Source of the DNA: Baylisascaris procyonis | Taxonomy: Eukaryota; Nematoda; Chromadorea; Rhabditida; Ascarididae | Length of the DNA stretch: 64,000 nt | Direction: 5' to 3' | Assembly (NCBI GenBank): GCA_037389465.1 | Contig: JAZARR010000175.1 | Location: forward strand, 124,001 to 188,000 | Shown here: positions 1-25,191 of the stretch, one piece after another | How positions within the stretch are numbered: the stretch's first letter is position 1 | How the letters are laid out: every line of letters starts with the position of its first letter | Program-made: the position numbers and the translations under genes | Notes under the pieces: generated by a model | Seen by the model: only the letters and a program-made list of their open reading frames with translations | Database searches by the model: none | Told to the model about the DNA's origin: nothing

Positions 1-2548
<2,548 letters not shown>

Positions 2549-4061
2549 ATATCGTCACTGCCACTTTTTTCTTTTCAAATTATCTCTTTTTTCCCACAGA
2601 AATGTCCATTTACCTTTAAGTACTTGTGATCAAATCTAATTGCTTCATTAAGTAGTTCACTGAGTATCTATTGTGCGCTTATATGTATGTGCCTATGTTT
2701 CATTCCAGGTTGAATGAGCATTAACCATTCAGATTATTTGTTAAATTGACGGTTATCAAATCTAACAAGAATTTAAACGAACGGTTGATTAGTCATTTAA
2801 TTGCTGGATCAGCAAAATATGATGACTGCGCTACGGATGGGTATGAGGAAAAACAGATGAACCGCAAATTTCTATCCGATCGAAATTGCTTCATTGAGCA
2901 GTGTGATGTTTCGTGGCAAATCTAAGCAATGAAAGCATAAAACCTGTCACTCTTCATAGAGATTTCTATATAGATAGTTGATAATAACATTCACTTTAAT
3001 TAGCATCCGTTGTCGTTTGTTTTCCGTGTAAATTGTGATAAGAATCCAACTTTTGAGCCAAAAGCTGATTAGGAGCTAATTGCTTTATTAGGAAAAATAG
3101 CATTTTATGTTAGGTTGGAAAATAAGAAACGAAAAATGATGAAATCTTGATTAATTCTCTTTTAAAAGTTGTCTGCTGGAAATTAGTTATGTGTGACTGA
3201 TGTGAGAAAGACGAGAAATTAACTATATCGATTATTGCTCCTCTTCTGTCTCACCACTCAGTACCCCTTTCCCACTTCACTTCCCTTCTCTTCCCTCCCC
3301 CCCCCTTTCCTTCCTCATCTTTTCTTTTCTCCCGATATGTTGCTCTGAAGCCTCTCCCATTTCCGTTGAGATTGTCCTTTTTTGCTTAAGTGAGCAAAAA
3401 AAGGAGGATATGTGATATGTGATCTATGAATATTCAAAAATGTCGCTGAAGAAGATTTTAACAGAGAGCTGTTTCCAGTCTTTGATAATTCCCATCTAAA
3501 ATGCGGCGTGAGATCGAAGCGTTTCGATTCTTAAAGCGATTGTTCGATAAGAAAGGAAGGGTCGATGTTGCCATAGAGTACAGTAGAGCGATGGGATCCT
3601 TCTCTAAAAACTAAACAGATTTGAATTAATGTATCTCTGTAAATCGAAATCGTTTAACATTTATATAGGACAATAATAATTTGTCACACGACATTCAGTG
3701 GTTCGAATTTTACTTCTTTTCGATTGCCTCTTGCAACTTTTTCATTTAGTTAAACATTTCACGAATTATACCTACAATTAAAAAAAAAAATAGTAAATTC
3801 TGTGAGCGTAACCAAGAGCTTACTAGTTCTTGAGGTTAGTACTTCAACGATGAGGTGATAGGTTGTATTTTTCATGAATTTATACTTTAATTATGAAACT
3901 AACTTTATTTATTCAATTTTATTACTATCGTTAAGTAGACTCATTTTTGAGCACTCGTCGCCCTTTGGACAATAGCATGATTTTCAACTATTTACAATTT
4001 CTGTATAATTTTATATTCGTGAGTTATATGGATTTAATTAATAATTCAGATATTTCTATAT

Positions 4062-4063
<2 letters not shown>

Positions 4064-4101
<38 letters not shown>
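4064..4101. repeat. (TA)n microsatellite
   Basis: About 38 bp of pure TA repeat in intergenic DNA. Confidence 0.95.
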
Positions 4102-4104
<3 letters not shown>

Positions 4105-5663
4105 AATGAAATGTGTACAGTATAATAAGAGTAGTTTCTGTTTAATAGGAGGTACAACAATTGCTTACCTAAAAGTATTCATGAAATTAGGAATAAAGAT
4201 GTGAATAAAGAGTATATAAGTACGGCTGCTCTTTAACTTGCATACTAATCACTAATTGTTGTCTTCGTTGTTCTTTCTGTAGTTGTGCATATATACGTGA
4301 ATTTTTATAGATTAATGGGTGTGGCGTACTGTAATTACTGTAACATCATCTCAGTGGTCTCTTAATCGAAAATTGTTGCATACAGTTTATCATTAGTAGT
4401 AGTTTTTCGAAAGCACTCTAAGAGTCATTGGGATTGTTTATACCCTTAACTCTTATATTTCAAATGCTTTAAGCATTTAAGTGGACAAATCCTTCCTCCT
4501 TATCTCCCTTCTTTCCCTCACTCCCTTGCCCATCCCACTCACCTCGTTTGCTTTTTACCTTCGCATACCCGTCGTAATGAAACAAATTGCAAGTAAAAAA
4601 TTTTTTATATCTGTTCTGAAGGTGCATTTTCATTCAGCGATTGATTATTCGTAAATAATAATTAATTGCTTTCATATGGTCGTTATTGCATTTGAATTCA
4701 ATAAAATTTACAAAAGTTTGGAATTCCTCACTTCACAATGTTTTACATCCTTTAAGGGAATTTGCATCATTTTATTGATGGCCATTCATATTTTACTAGA
4801 AACGATCGAGTATTTCCTTAGATTAACATTTTTATGTATATTAAGTACGAAAATCTCACGAGGGAAGTCTTAAAGGGATTTAGGTAAATGATGGATGGCA
4901 TCTTAAATAAATTTCATTTTAGCGTTAAGAGATAAATGCTATAAAATGAGACGTTGAGCCCCACAAAGTATGATGTCATAGATTACCGTCGCAAGCGTCA
5001 GTTTAACAGTAAGCATTTTTGCATTGTTGAGGGAGCACTATGAAAGGGTTGTGTTTTTCCTGAATTGATCAGGGAATGCCGCTTCAAGATCCTATGAGAT
5101 ATCTAGATTTACTGTAGTACTGTAAAAAGAGGATATTTTTTACGATTATCACCCAGTGTAAGTGTAATGTATTCGGCTGGTTGTTATATATTGGTGACAG
5201 ATGGGATATCTAGTAGAAGCAATGTTTTGACTGAACATGTGGCTGGCTAGCAGTGTTTACGCATAATCATCGATATGCGGCCATCAGCGCTGAAATTTCT
5301 CAGCTTTCGGTTGCATGACGTCACATTGTTCGGTTAAAAAACTCTACAAAAGCAATTAATCGATGAGGTTGTTAGTAGGATGTCGTCTAAACGTTGATCG
5401 CAATTCTTGTGAAATTCAATCGGCCGAGTTAAGCTGCAAGCTGCATGGAGTTTACCATTAGTAAACCTCTGCAAAAATATTCGATCAGCTGAAGTTGATA
5501 GTATGCCACTAATTGTGATTCTCGGCATAAGATGTTTAGCTAAAATAGAGGCAGCCTTATGCTTCATTTGAAGAAAAATTGCGTTATCTTAAATGTCGTG
5601 TGATTATGGGAACATCTCGATGTGATATAATTATTTAATACACTTGATCCTTGTTCGTTTGAA

Positions 5664-5706
5664 ATGAAGGGCAGCAAAAGGAGGAAATTACTTTTTGCGA
5701 TTATAG
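5664..5706 (+). CDS. Candidate first coding exon of the thioredoxin reductase gene
   Basis: ATG at 5664 opens 43 nt encoding MKGSKRRKLLFAII and ends one base into a codon at a GTAAAA donor. The next solid TrxR exon (acceptor ATTTTAG, start 6854) needs exactly one leading base, giving an Ala codon at the junction. The peptide is basic and hydrophobic, as a mitochondrial leader might be. The intron would be 1147 bp. Phase fit is one chance in three, and the true start may instead lie in another exon or be supplied by a trans-spliced leader, so this is tentative. Confidence 0.3.
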
Positions 5707-6828
5707 GTAAAATCCAAAATAAGAAGTGGTCGAAAGTTCTTCGCAAAGCAGCACCAAGGCGATGTTTTTGTTTGCTTATTTTTTGTCCAGAAAACTTAAT
5801 GAATTGTTTGTCACCTGAAATTATTTTCAGACTTTTATTACTTTTGTGTCTTTGCTCTGTTTTGAATCATTGTTTTACTGTCCTTTCAGTTTTAAAGCTC
5901 CTCAAATATTTCTTCTCAAAAATACTTTATTTTTATCAGTCATTTTGTATAGGCCAGTAAACTTTCCAAAAGTCTTGTGCGAATTGGCGATAAGGTCTAA
6001 TCGACTGGTTGACCTTTTTAAACTTCGTTAACCTTAGTGAGTTAACCTGAGTTAATAGTTTTTCCAAACGTAGCTTTTAAATACAGTTGTAATCGACAGT
6101 GGTCATTTAGCCCAATCATAATAAAATAATATTATTTTTTAAAGGACGTAGTTTAAAGGATACGAACAAACGGATCTAGAAAGAGACGTCGAGTTTAGTG
6201 AGGAAATGAAATCAGATTCACTCACATGGTGGACCAAATCCATCTCACGATTGAGACGATTCAATTTCGCTAAAAGAAGCTTTTGTAAGTGCCAGAGATT
6301 GATTTCTTTGTTCGTTTCACACACAGAAATTATGATACAAAAAAACACCTTCATTACCTGATTTAAAATTCCGTTCGCTCATTTATTTATTTTCGTAAAT
6401 TTTTTAAAATTGAAAATAATTCTTTACTTCAGATATGTCATTTTAGAATTTATGCTTCTCATATTACATTAATTTATTGGAAACAACGTTGACCCATCTA
6501 TTGGTCATCTAGAAAGGTCACTTGAAATCTTATGACGATAATAAAAAAAAACGCTTTGTGAAAGACAAATTTCTTAAAAAACGATTGAGAATTTCCTACA
6601 GAATTGATTCAATTTTGGGATTTTGATCAGAAGAAGTACAAATTATCTGTGCTGCATATCACTTATGTAATGCAATAGTGTAATTATGCAGTAATTGCAA
6701 ATAAGCAGCAATGTAATGTTCTGATTTAGCAATATAGTGATTGCTTGGTGATACAGTAACTGTTGCATTAGTACAGTAACTGTATCAGTAGTACTGTAGT
6801 TGTTGTGGTAATGCAATACTCGAGATAG

Positions 6829-16540
<9,712 letters not shown>

Positions 16541-19078
16541 TCCTTATCAGTCCTCTCGTCTAGTACTCTATCTTTATTCTGCCTTCTTTCTTGAGTTGAT
16601 GATTATGGTGGAAATGTTTTCCTAATGAGAAGGCAGAGAAAACGAACGAAATAAACCATTTGTGAAAAGTATATCCAATATGACGAGTCGAAGAGGCTCG
16701 ATATGACAAATGTCCAGTATGCCCAATATGAAATCGAAAGGTCCACTGTTCTCCTTGTTCGGTCAAGGAAGTTCACAAAAAGCATCAGGTCGGAAAGCCC
16801 GTTTCGTTGCACTTACAACACAACCGGTTATTTAAATCCTTGGATAGAAAATTTGAATTTAACGCGCTGAATAAAGTGGCCTAAATTGTTGGGTTTTTCG
16901 GCAAAGTAATATTCAACTAGTCGAACGTGCTTAACAATATGCATTTGAATTTGGAATTTTGAACAGAACGACTATAATTTTGCATTTTTTACCCATCACA
17001 GGTAAGAGCCATCGGTTTTTAAGGCTTAGCGGAGAAACCTGAGTTTCATCCCTTTTATTCCCTTTTATTCATTTATTCCCTTTCTTTTTTCCTATCCCTT
17101 TTATTTAAAGCGAAAGAATTTTACAGACAGAGATGAAAAATATTCAAAGAGTCCTACAGTAAAAGTTTCCTTTCTACCCAAATCTCGGAAACTGGGATTT
17201 GTCCTTCGAATATAGGTAAGAATGAAAATTGAAAATTTCAGGCCATTTTTTCAGCCCTCTAGATCAAAACGGTGGGTTTAAGCACGTTCAACAGATCGAG
17301 TAACACAAATTAACCGTTAAAATGCTTGTTTAAATTTTAATAAATTACTTGAGGAGGCGCATAAAGTTTCTACAAATTAAAGTAGTGTTATGTTTAGCGT
17401 GTCGAAAAATAAATAAATGTCACCAAGTATTCCGGTTAAAGAATGGTCTGCACTACCTGTGTTTTTGGCGACGCACATACCAAGTCGACAGATTCATTCT
17501 TCTTCAATGATCGACCGAATGTACAAATTGCCGAGAATTCTTTTTGCCTGCACTTTATCAGCACAGAACAAAGTTGTGACATGCAATTTTTAGCACTTTG
17601 ACTGCAGTATTTGAACGTCATCACATAGGTTATGGCGTTGTAAAATGCTTTTGCAGAAATTTGGGCAATGCACCTGAAATTGGAGTTGATCATGCTTCTG
17701 ATGCTTCGAGAGGATTTTGTTGAAACCCATTTAGAAACACTCAATATTCAACGAGAAAGTCTAACATGATGTGAGGTTTTGCATAGAGTAGTTTTAAATT
17801 TCTCGAGCTTTGACTACTTATTTCGTTTGGCAGTCATTGCTGAAGACGCCTTCATAGAAAGCAGAGATGCGAGTGATCTATAGAGGAGAGAACGAGGAGA
17901 AATGGTGCGGCGAGCAAGAAGGGAGTCCAATAACTGACATTTTGATCGGAGTGAAGAAAGAGTTATGTGAATAAACATCATTCAGCAGCTTATCCACTAT
18001 CCACTCAGAGGAGACTACAGCACGATATTTGTAATTCTTCAATGTTTTGTTTGTTTACTCGTTTCGTCCTTATCCTATTTTTAGCTAAAGATTGTCATTT
18101 TTTGATTGATCCTATAGAAGAAAATTGCCACGGAAGCTGTTTTTGAGGATAGTTGTACTTCAAGAGTATGTACAAGTTATTTTATAATCGTTCTAAAATT
18201 TTCAAAACAAAATAAAAAATACTTTCATCGTTTGTTCATTTGGCAAAGAGATTGATGCTCTCAATGCTGGGAAAGAGCATAGCGGATGTATTGTAGAATT
18301 CTCATTTGCTTATGCAAGAGAGTAATTTTAAATCGCTCTTATCAACTTCTTTTTCCTCGAATCAAACTCTATGACTTTTGGCGACTTATCCTTCTTCGTT
18401 AACGTTTCGCCATTTGGGTCGTCGCTGCGGAGATTGCCGAAAGACCAAAATGTTAGCAATTGAACTAAGTCTGCTATATGAGAGTGAATGATTTTTGAGA
18501 AAATTACTTTCTTCACAAACACTTTTAAATGATTTTAGTTTGCCGAGAGAATGCTTAGAGGTAGATGCTTAAAATGGCAAGTTCAACAGCAGTTTATTAC
18601 TATACAATATTATTTAACTGAAACGCATTGATGACTATGGTTTATCAAATGGATTGAAAAAGGAATGATACAAGTCTAACTGTTCCTTGGCGCGTTAGAA
18701 GACTATATTCACGGTTGCGTTGTTCGTTTACTAACATGAGGTCAAGAAACTCGTCGACCAGGGAAGATCGCAACAGAAGGAGGAAACTTGAGATTATTTT
18801 GGTCCAAAAAGCAAGAACTTATTGGTCATGTAATGAATTACAGTATGGTTCCAGGAAAGAATGCTCTTTTTTTGGGGGGCGGGAGTATGTTCACTCAATG
18901 GGCTATGAGATAACGCTTCAGTTAATCGATGAACACGTGTTTGATACGTCAGACTGGCTCAACGACAACGTTTGCGGTGTATGCCGCCCGCAAGGCTTCG
19001 TATTCGACGATGCTAGAAAAGACCATTCGCAGCACCCAGATATTTGCACCGTGGTGGAAATATTGACAGCACTTTATT
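16541..19078. other. Intergenic region with weak ORFs only
   Basis: No supported gene. A minus-strand ORF at 17436-17744 encodes about 100 residues with seven cysteines in its last two thirds, but I recognise no family and see no splice partners. On the + strand a 127-codon ORF (18715-19098) overlaps the first exon of the next gene in another frame. A different frame at about 18780-18930 reads NLRLFWSKKQELIGHV and continues to a stop, which could be a relic, but nothing identifies it. Confidence 0.4.
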
Positions 19079-20636
19079 ATGAAACGTTTCCGCCATAGAC
19101 ATCCGTTGTCTGAACGTTTGTATGATAAGCATATGCCATATAAAACAGTGTATAAACCTGTCGGGGAAGTTGTTTTCCTGTCTCGGTTGATATGCAACTT
19201 CAGTTGAACGCTGAGTGGAATAAAAAACTTGAGTGGATCAGCTGTGTGAACGAATGAGGCAATTTCAAAAATGCCTCTGTACAAATTTTCTTATTAATGG
19301 AAATTTTCTTCGCTTAGGAAAATTTCTTAACTGTATTCATACACGTCATCGGTTGAAAAGTGAAACATAAAGTGAAACAATTGAATCTGCATATCAATTG
19401 GAATGAGGAATTCAGCATTCACAAGAGGTCTTTAGTGTTTTATAAGGGTTGGAAGTGGAGCAGTTGTATACTCATTGATGACCGAACAAAGTCAACAATT
19501 GCGACCATCGTAAGTGTGTCTTTAGATGTGTCTCGCTTGTCTTTCAAATATTCGATTATGATAATGCTCCATTCCATATTCAATTCTATGCAATGAAGTC
19601 CACAAAGGCGGAAGTGTCGTTGGAATATTTCAGAGGTACAGCAAGACCAAGCACAGGCATTGCAAGGGAACCTCCCCCCGCATCCGCTTCAACAGCATCC
19701 GCGCAGAGGTGAATTTCCGTGAATGTTCTGATTAGAAGGAAATAGAATTTGGAATATATTCCGTCCAGTAGGTACCTAATTTCTGGGAATATTGTCTCAT
19801 CAGCTTCTACTACGGGAATTTATGTTGCACTTAGTGACTATCGTCGTTGCAAAGTTGAGTTGGGACATCCTCGAGTGTTCTTAAGCAGAGTGGTGCTGTT
19901 GCTGAGGCAAAAAGACGTTTAAATAAATAAGTCGGCTGATAAATAAATAAAGTATCTTTGATCCAGTCCGGATATGCTATATTTCAAATCCTGTGGGAAT
20001 CCTGTGAGCTGATGTTTTGAATAATCTAAACGATGGACGGACGAGCCTTTGGGGTTGTAAAATGTTGATGGCACAAATAGCAAAGCTCCACTAAAAATTT
20101 CCATAATTTTCTCTGACCTACGGAAAAAAGTGACATCAAAAAAGGTAATGAGACGAGGAACATATTGATGTTAACGAAAAGATGGAATATTCTAATGCAT
20201 TGAGTGGAGAAATGCAAAAATAAAACATGAAAGCTTAGTTTTTCACTTTCTTTTCTCGCCGCTCGCAATTTCTATCCGGAAATAGGCGGTATGTGTTGAT
20301 ATTAAACCTTTCCGGGTTTTACATTAAGTCGAAGGGACCATAATTGGTTGCACATTAACATACTGATCCCCTCATATAATCAAATGACCAAAATAAGACA
20401 ACTCTTTCATGGATAACGTATTTTCTTTTCATTGTGAAAAATCATTTCAATAATTGCGTTAAACAAATTTTCTTTTGTTGATTGCGCAGTGAATTCTCTG
20501 ATTTGTTGTGAATTTCAGTAGCACAACAACAAAATCACCACGGAAGAAAAAGAAATATCAGTTTACTTATTTCCATTACGATCCACCACCGTATTGGTAT
20601 GTATGGCCAGAAATACCGAAATGTACTAAACGTTAG
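19079..20636 (+). CDS. Unrecognised basic, low-complexity protein (5' block of a multi-exon gene)
   Basis: Four exons join in phase: 19079-19168 (ATG start, MKRFRHRHPLSERLY...), 19436-19509 (CFIRVGSGAVVYSLMTEQ), 19634-19708 (GTARPSTGIAREPPPASAS) and 20519 onward (STTTKSPRKKKKYQFTYF). The last exon either runs to TAG at 20636, ending in EIPKCTKR (a 118-residue protein), or is spliced at GTATGT after 20596 into the larger block at 21798. The phases of the four exons agree (0, 2, 2), which strongly supports the reading frame chosen. Composition is Arg/Lys-rich at both ends and Ser/Thr/Pro/Ala-rich in the middle, like the next block, so one gene is possible. No known domain; likely nuclear by its basic runs, which is inference. 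The first donor (GTTGTT) is poor. Confidence 0.5.
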
Positions 20637-21797
20637 CAATTCAGAATATCGTTTTTTTTAGCTATATATTTTCCGTTTTTGATTGATTTTTTCTGAAGAA
20701 ACTTTTCATCAATTTTTTGACAGTTGTTTCTTTATGATTTTTTTGCAAATTGTAAATAGAAAATTCGTATATTCACTCAAGGCACTAGTTTGGTGTAGGA
20801 ATCGATGTAAATTTCTTCGACCTCGAAATTTATCAAAATCTTCAGCATTTTAAAATCATCATTGCTCCTCTTCTTATCGCACATTTCACAGCCAACCGAC
20901 TTCGTCCCGTTCCCTTTCTCCTCCTTCCCCCCCCCTTCCTTACCCCTCCCCTTCTCCAAAAAAGAACTGGAACCTAAGGTAGGACCAATTTCAAGATAGG
21001 AACCGCTTCACATGAAATACTATCATCGACAAGCAAGAGTATTTCAACGAAGGTTGCAGATGGCATTCACCTCGTCTGTCGATACTTATATAACCTACTG
21101 GAGAAAGCTTTTAAAAGCTTTTATCTTCGCTCAACTCGACAGCAATTAAAGAAAACATTTAGAACAACTTTCGCTTAACGAATGGGCAAATTTCGAATAG
21201 AAATGACAGAGAAAGAATACGTGAAAAATATCTTAATGTGAAGTCGTTAAATCTATAGTTGTTTAGAGTTGCATATCATTCTCTTCAAAAATCAAAGAAA
21301 AAAGGGAAAATGGTTGAAGACTGGTTGAAGGAGGCTTGGTCTCACTTCTACCGATAAGCATTTGACAAGCTGGGATAGGAACGTTGTGTTTTTTCATGCG
21401 TCGTCCATAATTATGCCCTATATGCAAAAGAGTTCCACGATTGTAAATTTATTTATTTTAAAATTTGCTCTAGCGTTTGATGTGATATTTTTATTCAGCA
21501 TCAGTTTCCTTTTCAGTTGTGACTATATCTGCATTTCTCTGTTTTCGGGGAGAGGTGAGGGAAGGGGAGGCATCGATTTTTCTCTTTTTCGAGGCAATGA
21601 GAGATGAAACATCTCCTGCCGTCGATTTTCTCCACTCTGGGTTGTTTCAGTACCCGGAAGAATCTTCCTTCGCATTCAGCTCAAATATTCACATTGACTT
21701 TCCATCTATTAATTACACTTCACCGGCATTTTTTGTGAGGTTGAAGCGCTGATCTACTAATTGACGTTAAATTTCGTTAATGCCTATAATAATTCAG

Positions 21798-24212
21798 CGG
21801 TGCCACATTCTCGACGGGTGACGCCTGAATTGCTCAAGGAACCAACAGGCCAAACTACAGAAAGTGTTGAAAAGACGGCTGCAACAGCAACACCTCAGGA
21901 AACAACAGCCAAGGTCATCCCTACTGTTCAGCCTCTCGCTTCTATGGGGTCAGTTGCTGCCACCGCAGGTGTTAATGTACCATCATCGGCGCAAACCACC
22001 CAAAGTCAAGTTCATCGTCCGGAACAGCGACCAGCGAAGAAGCTATCTCGATTTACCGTTACACCGGTCCAAACCGTGCTCCCTCCAGCAGTGACCACGG
22101 CCTCAACTGCAGCTGCCCCTCAGAATGTCGGACTGGCTAGAGCTGGCACAGCTTTGACGGCGGGCCCCTGCCCAACGTCCACGGTCACACCAGCACGGAT
22201 TCAACAAGCGGCGCTAAGTGTACCTGTTCCTGCGCCGAAACTGGTTACCGTGGATCCAGCTTCTAAAGCCGATCCTAGTCAACAAGAGTCGACCATAAAG
22301 TTCATGGTGACACCTGTCACAGGCCAAGCGCAAAAGTTCCGAGTTACTTCCATGCCCGAGAAAAAACCGTCTGCAAAGCATCCGGCAGTCCCGGCATCCT
22401 ATATTGTTACCACTGGTCTAATGGAGCCACCACAGCCAGTACAGGCAACCCCTCCAGCACAAGCTGCACTACAAATACCATCACAACCATTACCACAAAC
22501 ACAGCAACCGATTCAACCTTTTGCCCAACAAGGTGTAAACGTTGCTCAAGCCGTGCATCGACCTGCATCCACCACCATAGCTGCCCATAATCAACCAGCG
22601 CAATCTAACGTAATGAGATCCACAAGGTGAGGTACCGTTTCTTCGATACTACTTCAATGATGTACAGTAGCAATCGTTAGCTTTTGAGTCCTACCGAAGG
22701 GTCTCCAAAGAACAGGTAAAACTTTCCGATTTTTTAAACCTTCGGTTATTATATGATCCGATTTGCATTTTCAAAAGAGTTTTCAGTAGAAAACAAGTCA
22801 TCTCTTTGTTGCAGACTCGAAAGAGAACTGTTGTGTTCAAAAGGATGTTCGATTTTTTTTCATATCTCGGAGGAGGGAGGGTTGTGGAAACTGCTCTATT
22901 CAACAAAACCTTGCATGAGAATCATCTCTTTAGGTGGAATAATAACACTATGAACATGGAAATAGATGACTTATTACAATAAACGTTGTAATGCTTTACT
23001 ACAACGTACTGTTACATTGAACACACAAGCATGGTATGTCAGCAGTAATACTGAGTATTACTGAGCATCATCAATTGATATGTGATTTTGTGGCATTTTT
23101 TATAGTTTTTAAGGGCATTACGTGAAGGAAGATGGGAAAATTGTTGAGAGATGTTCCTCGTTTCTGGAGGTTTTATAGGCTATTCAGTATTCAACATTTA
23201 TTATTTATTCTCAAAAAGGTATCTTTCAGAGTCACGCGCACTGTAGCTGCACGGCAGCCACTTCCAGTCCTCGTTGAAGAACCTGAACTCGAAGAATCAG
23301 AAGACGTCACTCAAGCAGGAGCTATATCCGCATCAACATCGCGAATTTCGACGACAAGCAGTGGTTCATCGGAAGCAAGCACCGCTGGATCAACGTCGAC
23401 TTGGAAAACGATTATTAGGCGTCCTCAGGAACCGACGCTTTATTTTGTGGTTGAACCCTCTGGACGAGCACATCAGACAACCTCAGTCGACGCAGGATCG
23501 TCGACCGCAGAAAACATTCAGTCATCGATGGGAGTATGTCGTTGCGACGTGCCATCTGGGCATAAAGTGATTACATTCGCCGAACTTTACACGCGTGTTA
23601 TCAGTGAATGCAATCAAACAGAAGCAATATTTGAACGGTTGGTATTTGTTGTAAGTGGAATATGAGGGTAAAGAGCTTAAAAACGAGATGAACCTCAAAA
23701 AGCGATAAATTATTGGGGTTAGGTCTGAAATACCATAAGTGGGATAGTGATCAGATACTAAATTATATATGAAGTAAAGTTAAGGTAATTTTTAGTGCCG
23801 AAATGTGAGAGAAGTCAATTTGTCTGAATCAACGCTATTGCACAGATAAATGCGATGCAGAAAAAGCAAGTTTATTGAGTTTGCACGGACGGAGCTCTTG
23901 TATCACTTCTGCATTGATGAAATTTTGAAGCGCTGAACTGTTTATGGGCCAAGTGGGGGAAGGAGGATGAGGGGAAGAAGAAAGGAAAAAGACAGCTTTG
24001 ATTTCCAGAAATATATGAGATTTGAGCATCAGATTTCGTTCATATGATGATGTTGACCCCCTTATGTTTACTTAATCATAGTAATGATAAGTAGCCTACC
24101 AATAATCAAACTTTATAGTCTCAACATTCGCTTATGTGAGTTGGAAAGAGCGCATGAAGAGTTACGAACGCGAACCGCGAATCGACCTGTTCAGTACAAC
24201 CACTCTCAGTAG
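21798..24212 (+). CDS. Unrecognised Pro/Thr/Ala/Gln-rich protein (3' block)
   Basis: Three exons join in phase: 21798-22626 (276 codons), 23230-23637 and 24119-24212 (TAG). The first is almost free of order-promoting residues: it is dominated by Pro, Thr, Ala, Gln and Val, with repeated FTVTPVQ / FMVTPVT / FRVTSMP-like words about every 70-100 residues. The second has an acidic patch (EEPELEESED), a Ser/Thr-rich run and then an ordered-looking part (HKVITFAELYTRVISECNQ) that leads into a short coiled-coil-like segment, LNIRLCELERAHEELRTRT. The 5' end is not resolved: the first exon needs one leading base, which none of the upstream exon ends I can see provides. A possible exon at 21651-21734 encodes YPEESSFAFSSN but is out of phase. 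I recognise no family; a scaffold or transcription cofactor is only a guess from composition. Confidence 0.6.
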
Positions 24213-25191
24213 ATAATTTCGCCATGATCAAGCGTTCCTCTATGATCAACTAACCTGTACAAACGTTGATTGAGATTCTTTATTCGTTTTCTTCGAAACT
24301 ACTGACCGCAAGTTTTGCACTATTTGCTGGTGTTATTTACTGGAATTGTAATAATATCGAAACTGAAAATTAAAGGAGGCTAATCCCAGACTTTATCACT
24401 ATTAAAGTGGGAAGCCAATATTCGATATTTAAATATCTTGGAAACGAAAAAAGCACTCCACTGATTAGTTTCTTCAGATGTTTTCCCAAAAATTCATTGA
24501 TTACTGATGATTTACTAATTAATATTCGAACAATTAACAATTAAATTCGAAAAATTAAAAATTATGCATACTTTATAGCGTCTCTCTTCTGCAATAAAAT
24601 TTTCTTTGTATTATTTGGATATCATTCGCTGAAATATGTTGAGTGCGCATGAAGTAGACTGAAACATATCGATCTGTCTATTTATTTCACTTACATTTTA
24701 GCAATTGAATGAGCAAACTGTCAAGTTGCCATAAATCGAAGAATGCGATCTCATGATGACTCTCGACAAATTTCAGTCCTGTTGCCTGAAAAGTAGAAAA
24801 ATCTATAAATTCACTGCCAATAAATCGTTTTTTTCAAAAAATAAAAATAAACAACTACTGAACTATAGCGACCCTTATGTATTACTGCTCTATGCTTTTT
24901 ATGTGCAATATTACCGTTCTCAAAAATTTTATTCACTAATTTATTAATGATAGTAATGAATAGTTCAACTTTCGCATCTATCAGCTTTATAATTCCCTTC
25001 AATTGTATTTTCGATTTCCTTGCTTCTCCCTCGATTATGATATGAGGTTCTGATTAATTATGCCCTCGGGTGACTCGTAGAGCAATCGATAGTGGAAAGG
25101 TCTATGCTTGCTTGTTTCACTTGATCGGGGAGGGGGACAGGGATATAGATGCTAAGGTCGAGTGGCATTGCTTGAGATGTCGCTTTTTATT
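24213..25191. other. Intergenic gap between convergent genes
   Basis: AT-rich DNA between the + strand low-complexity gene and the - strand nuclear receptor. No exon or repeat of note seen. It must contain the 3' ends of both transcripts. Confidence 0.6.

Noticed and set aside
21966..22094. 76-codon ORF at 21864-22094 rich in Gln/Leu/Arg
   Set aside because: It is another frame of the Pro/Thr/Ala/Gln-rich exon 21798-22626, whose own frame is far longer and fits the splice phases.
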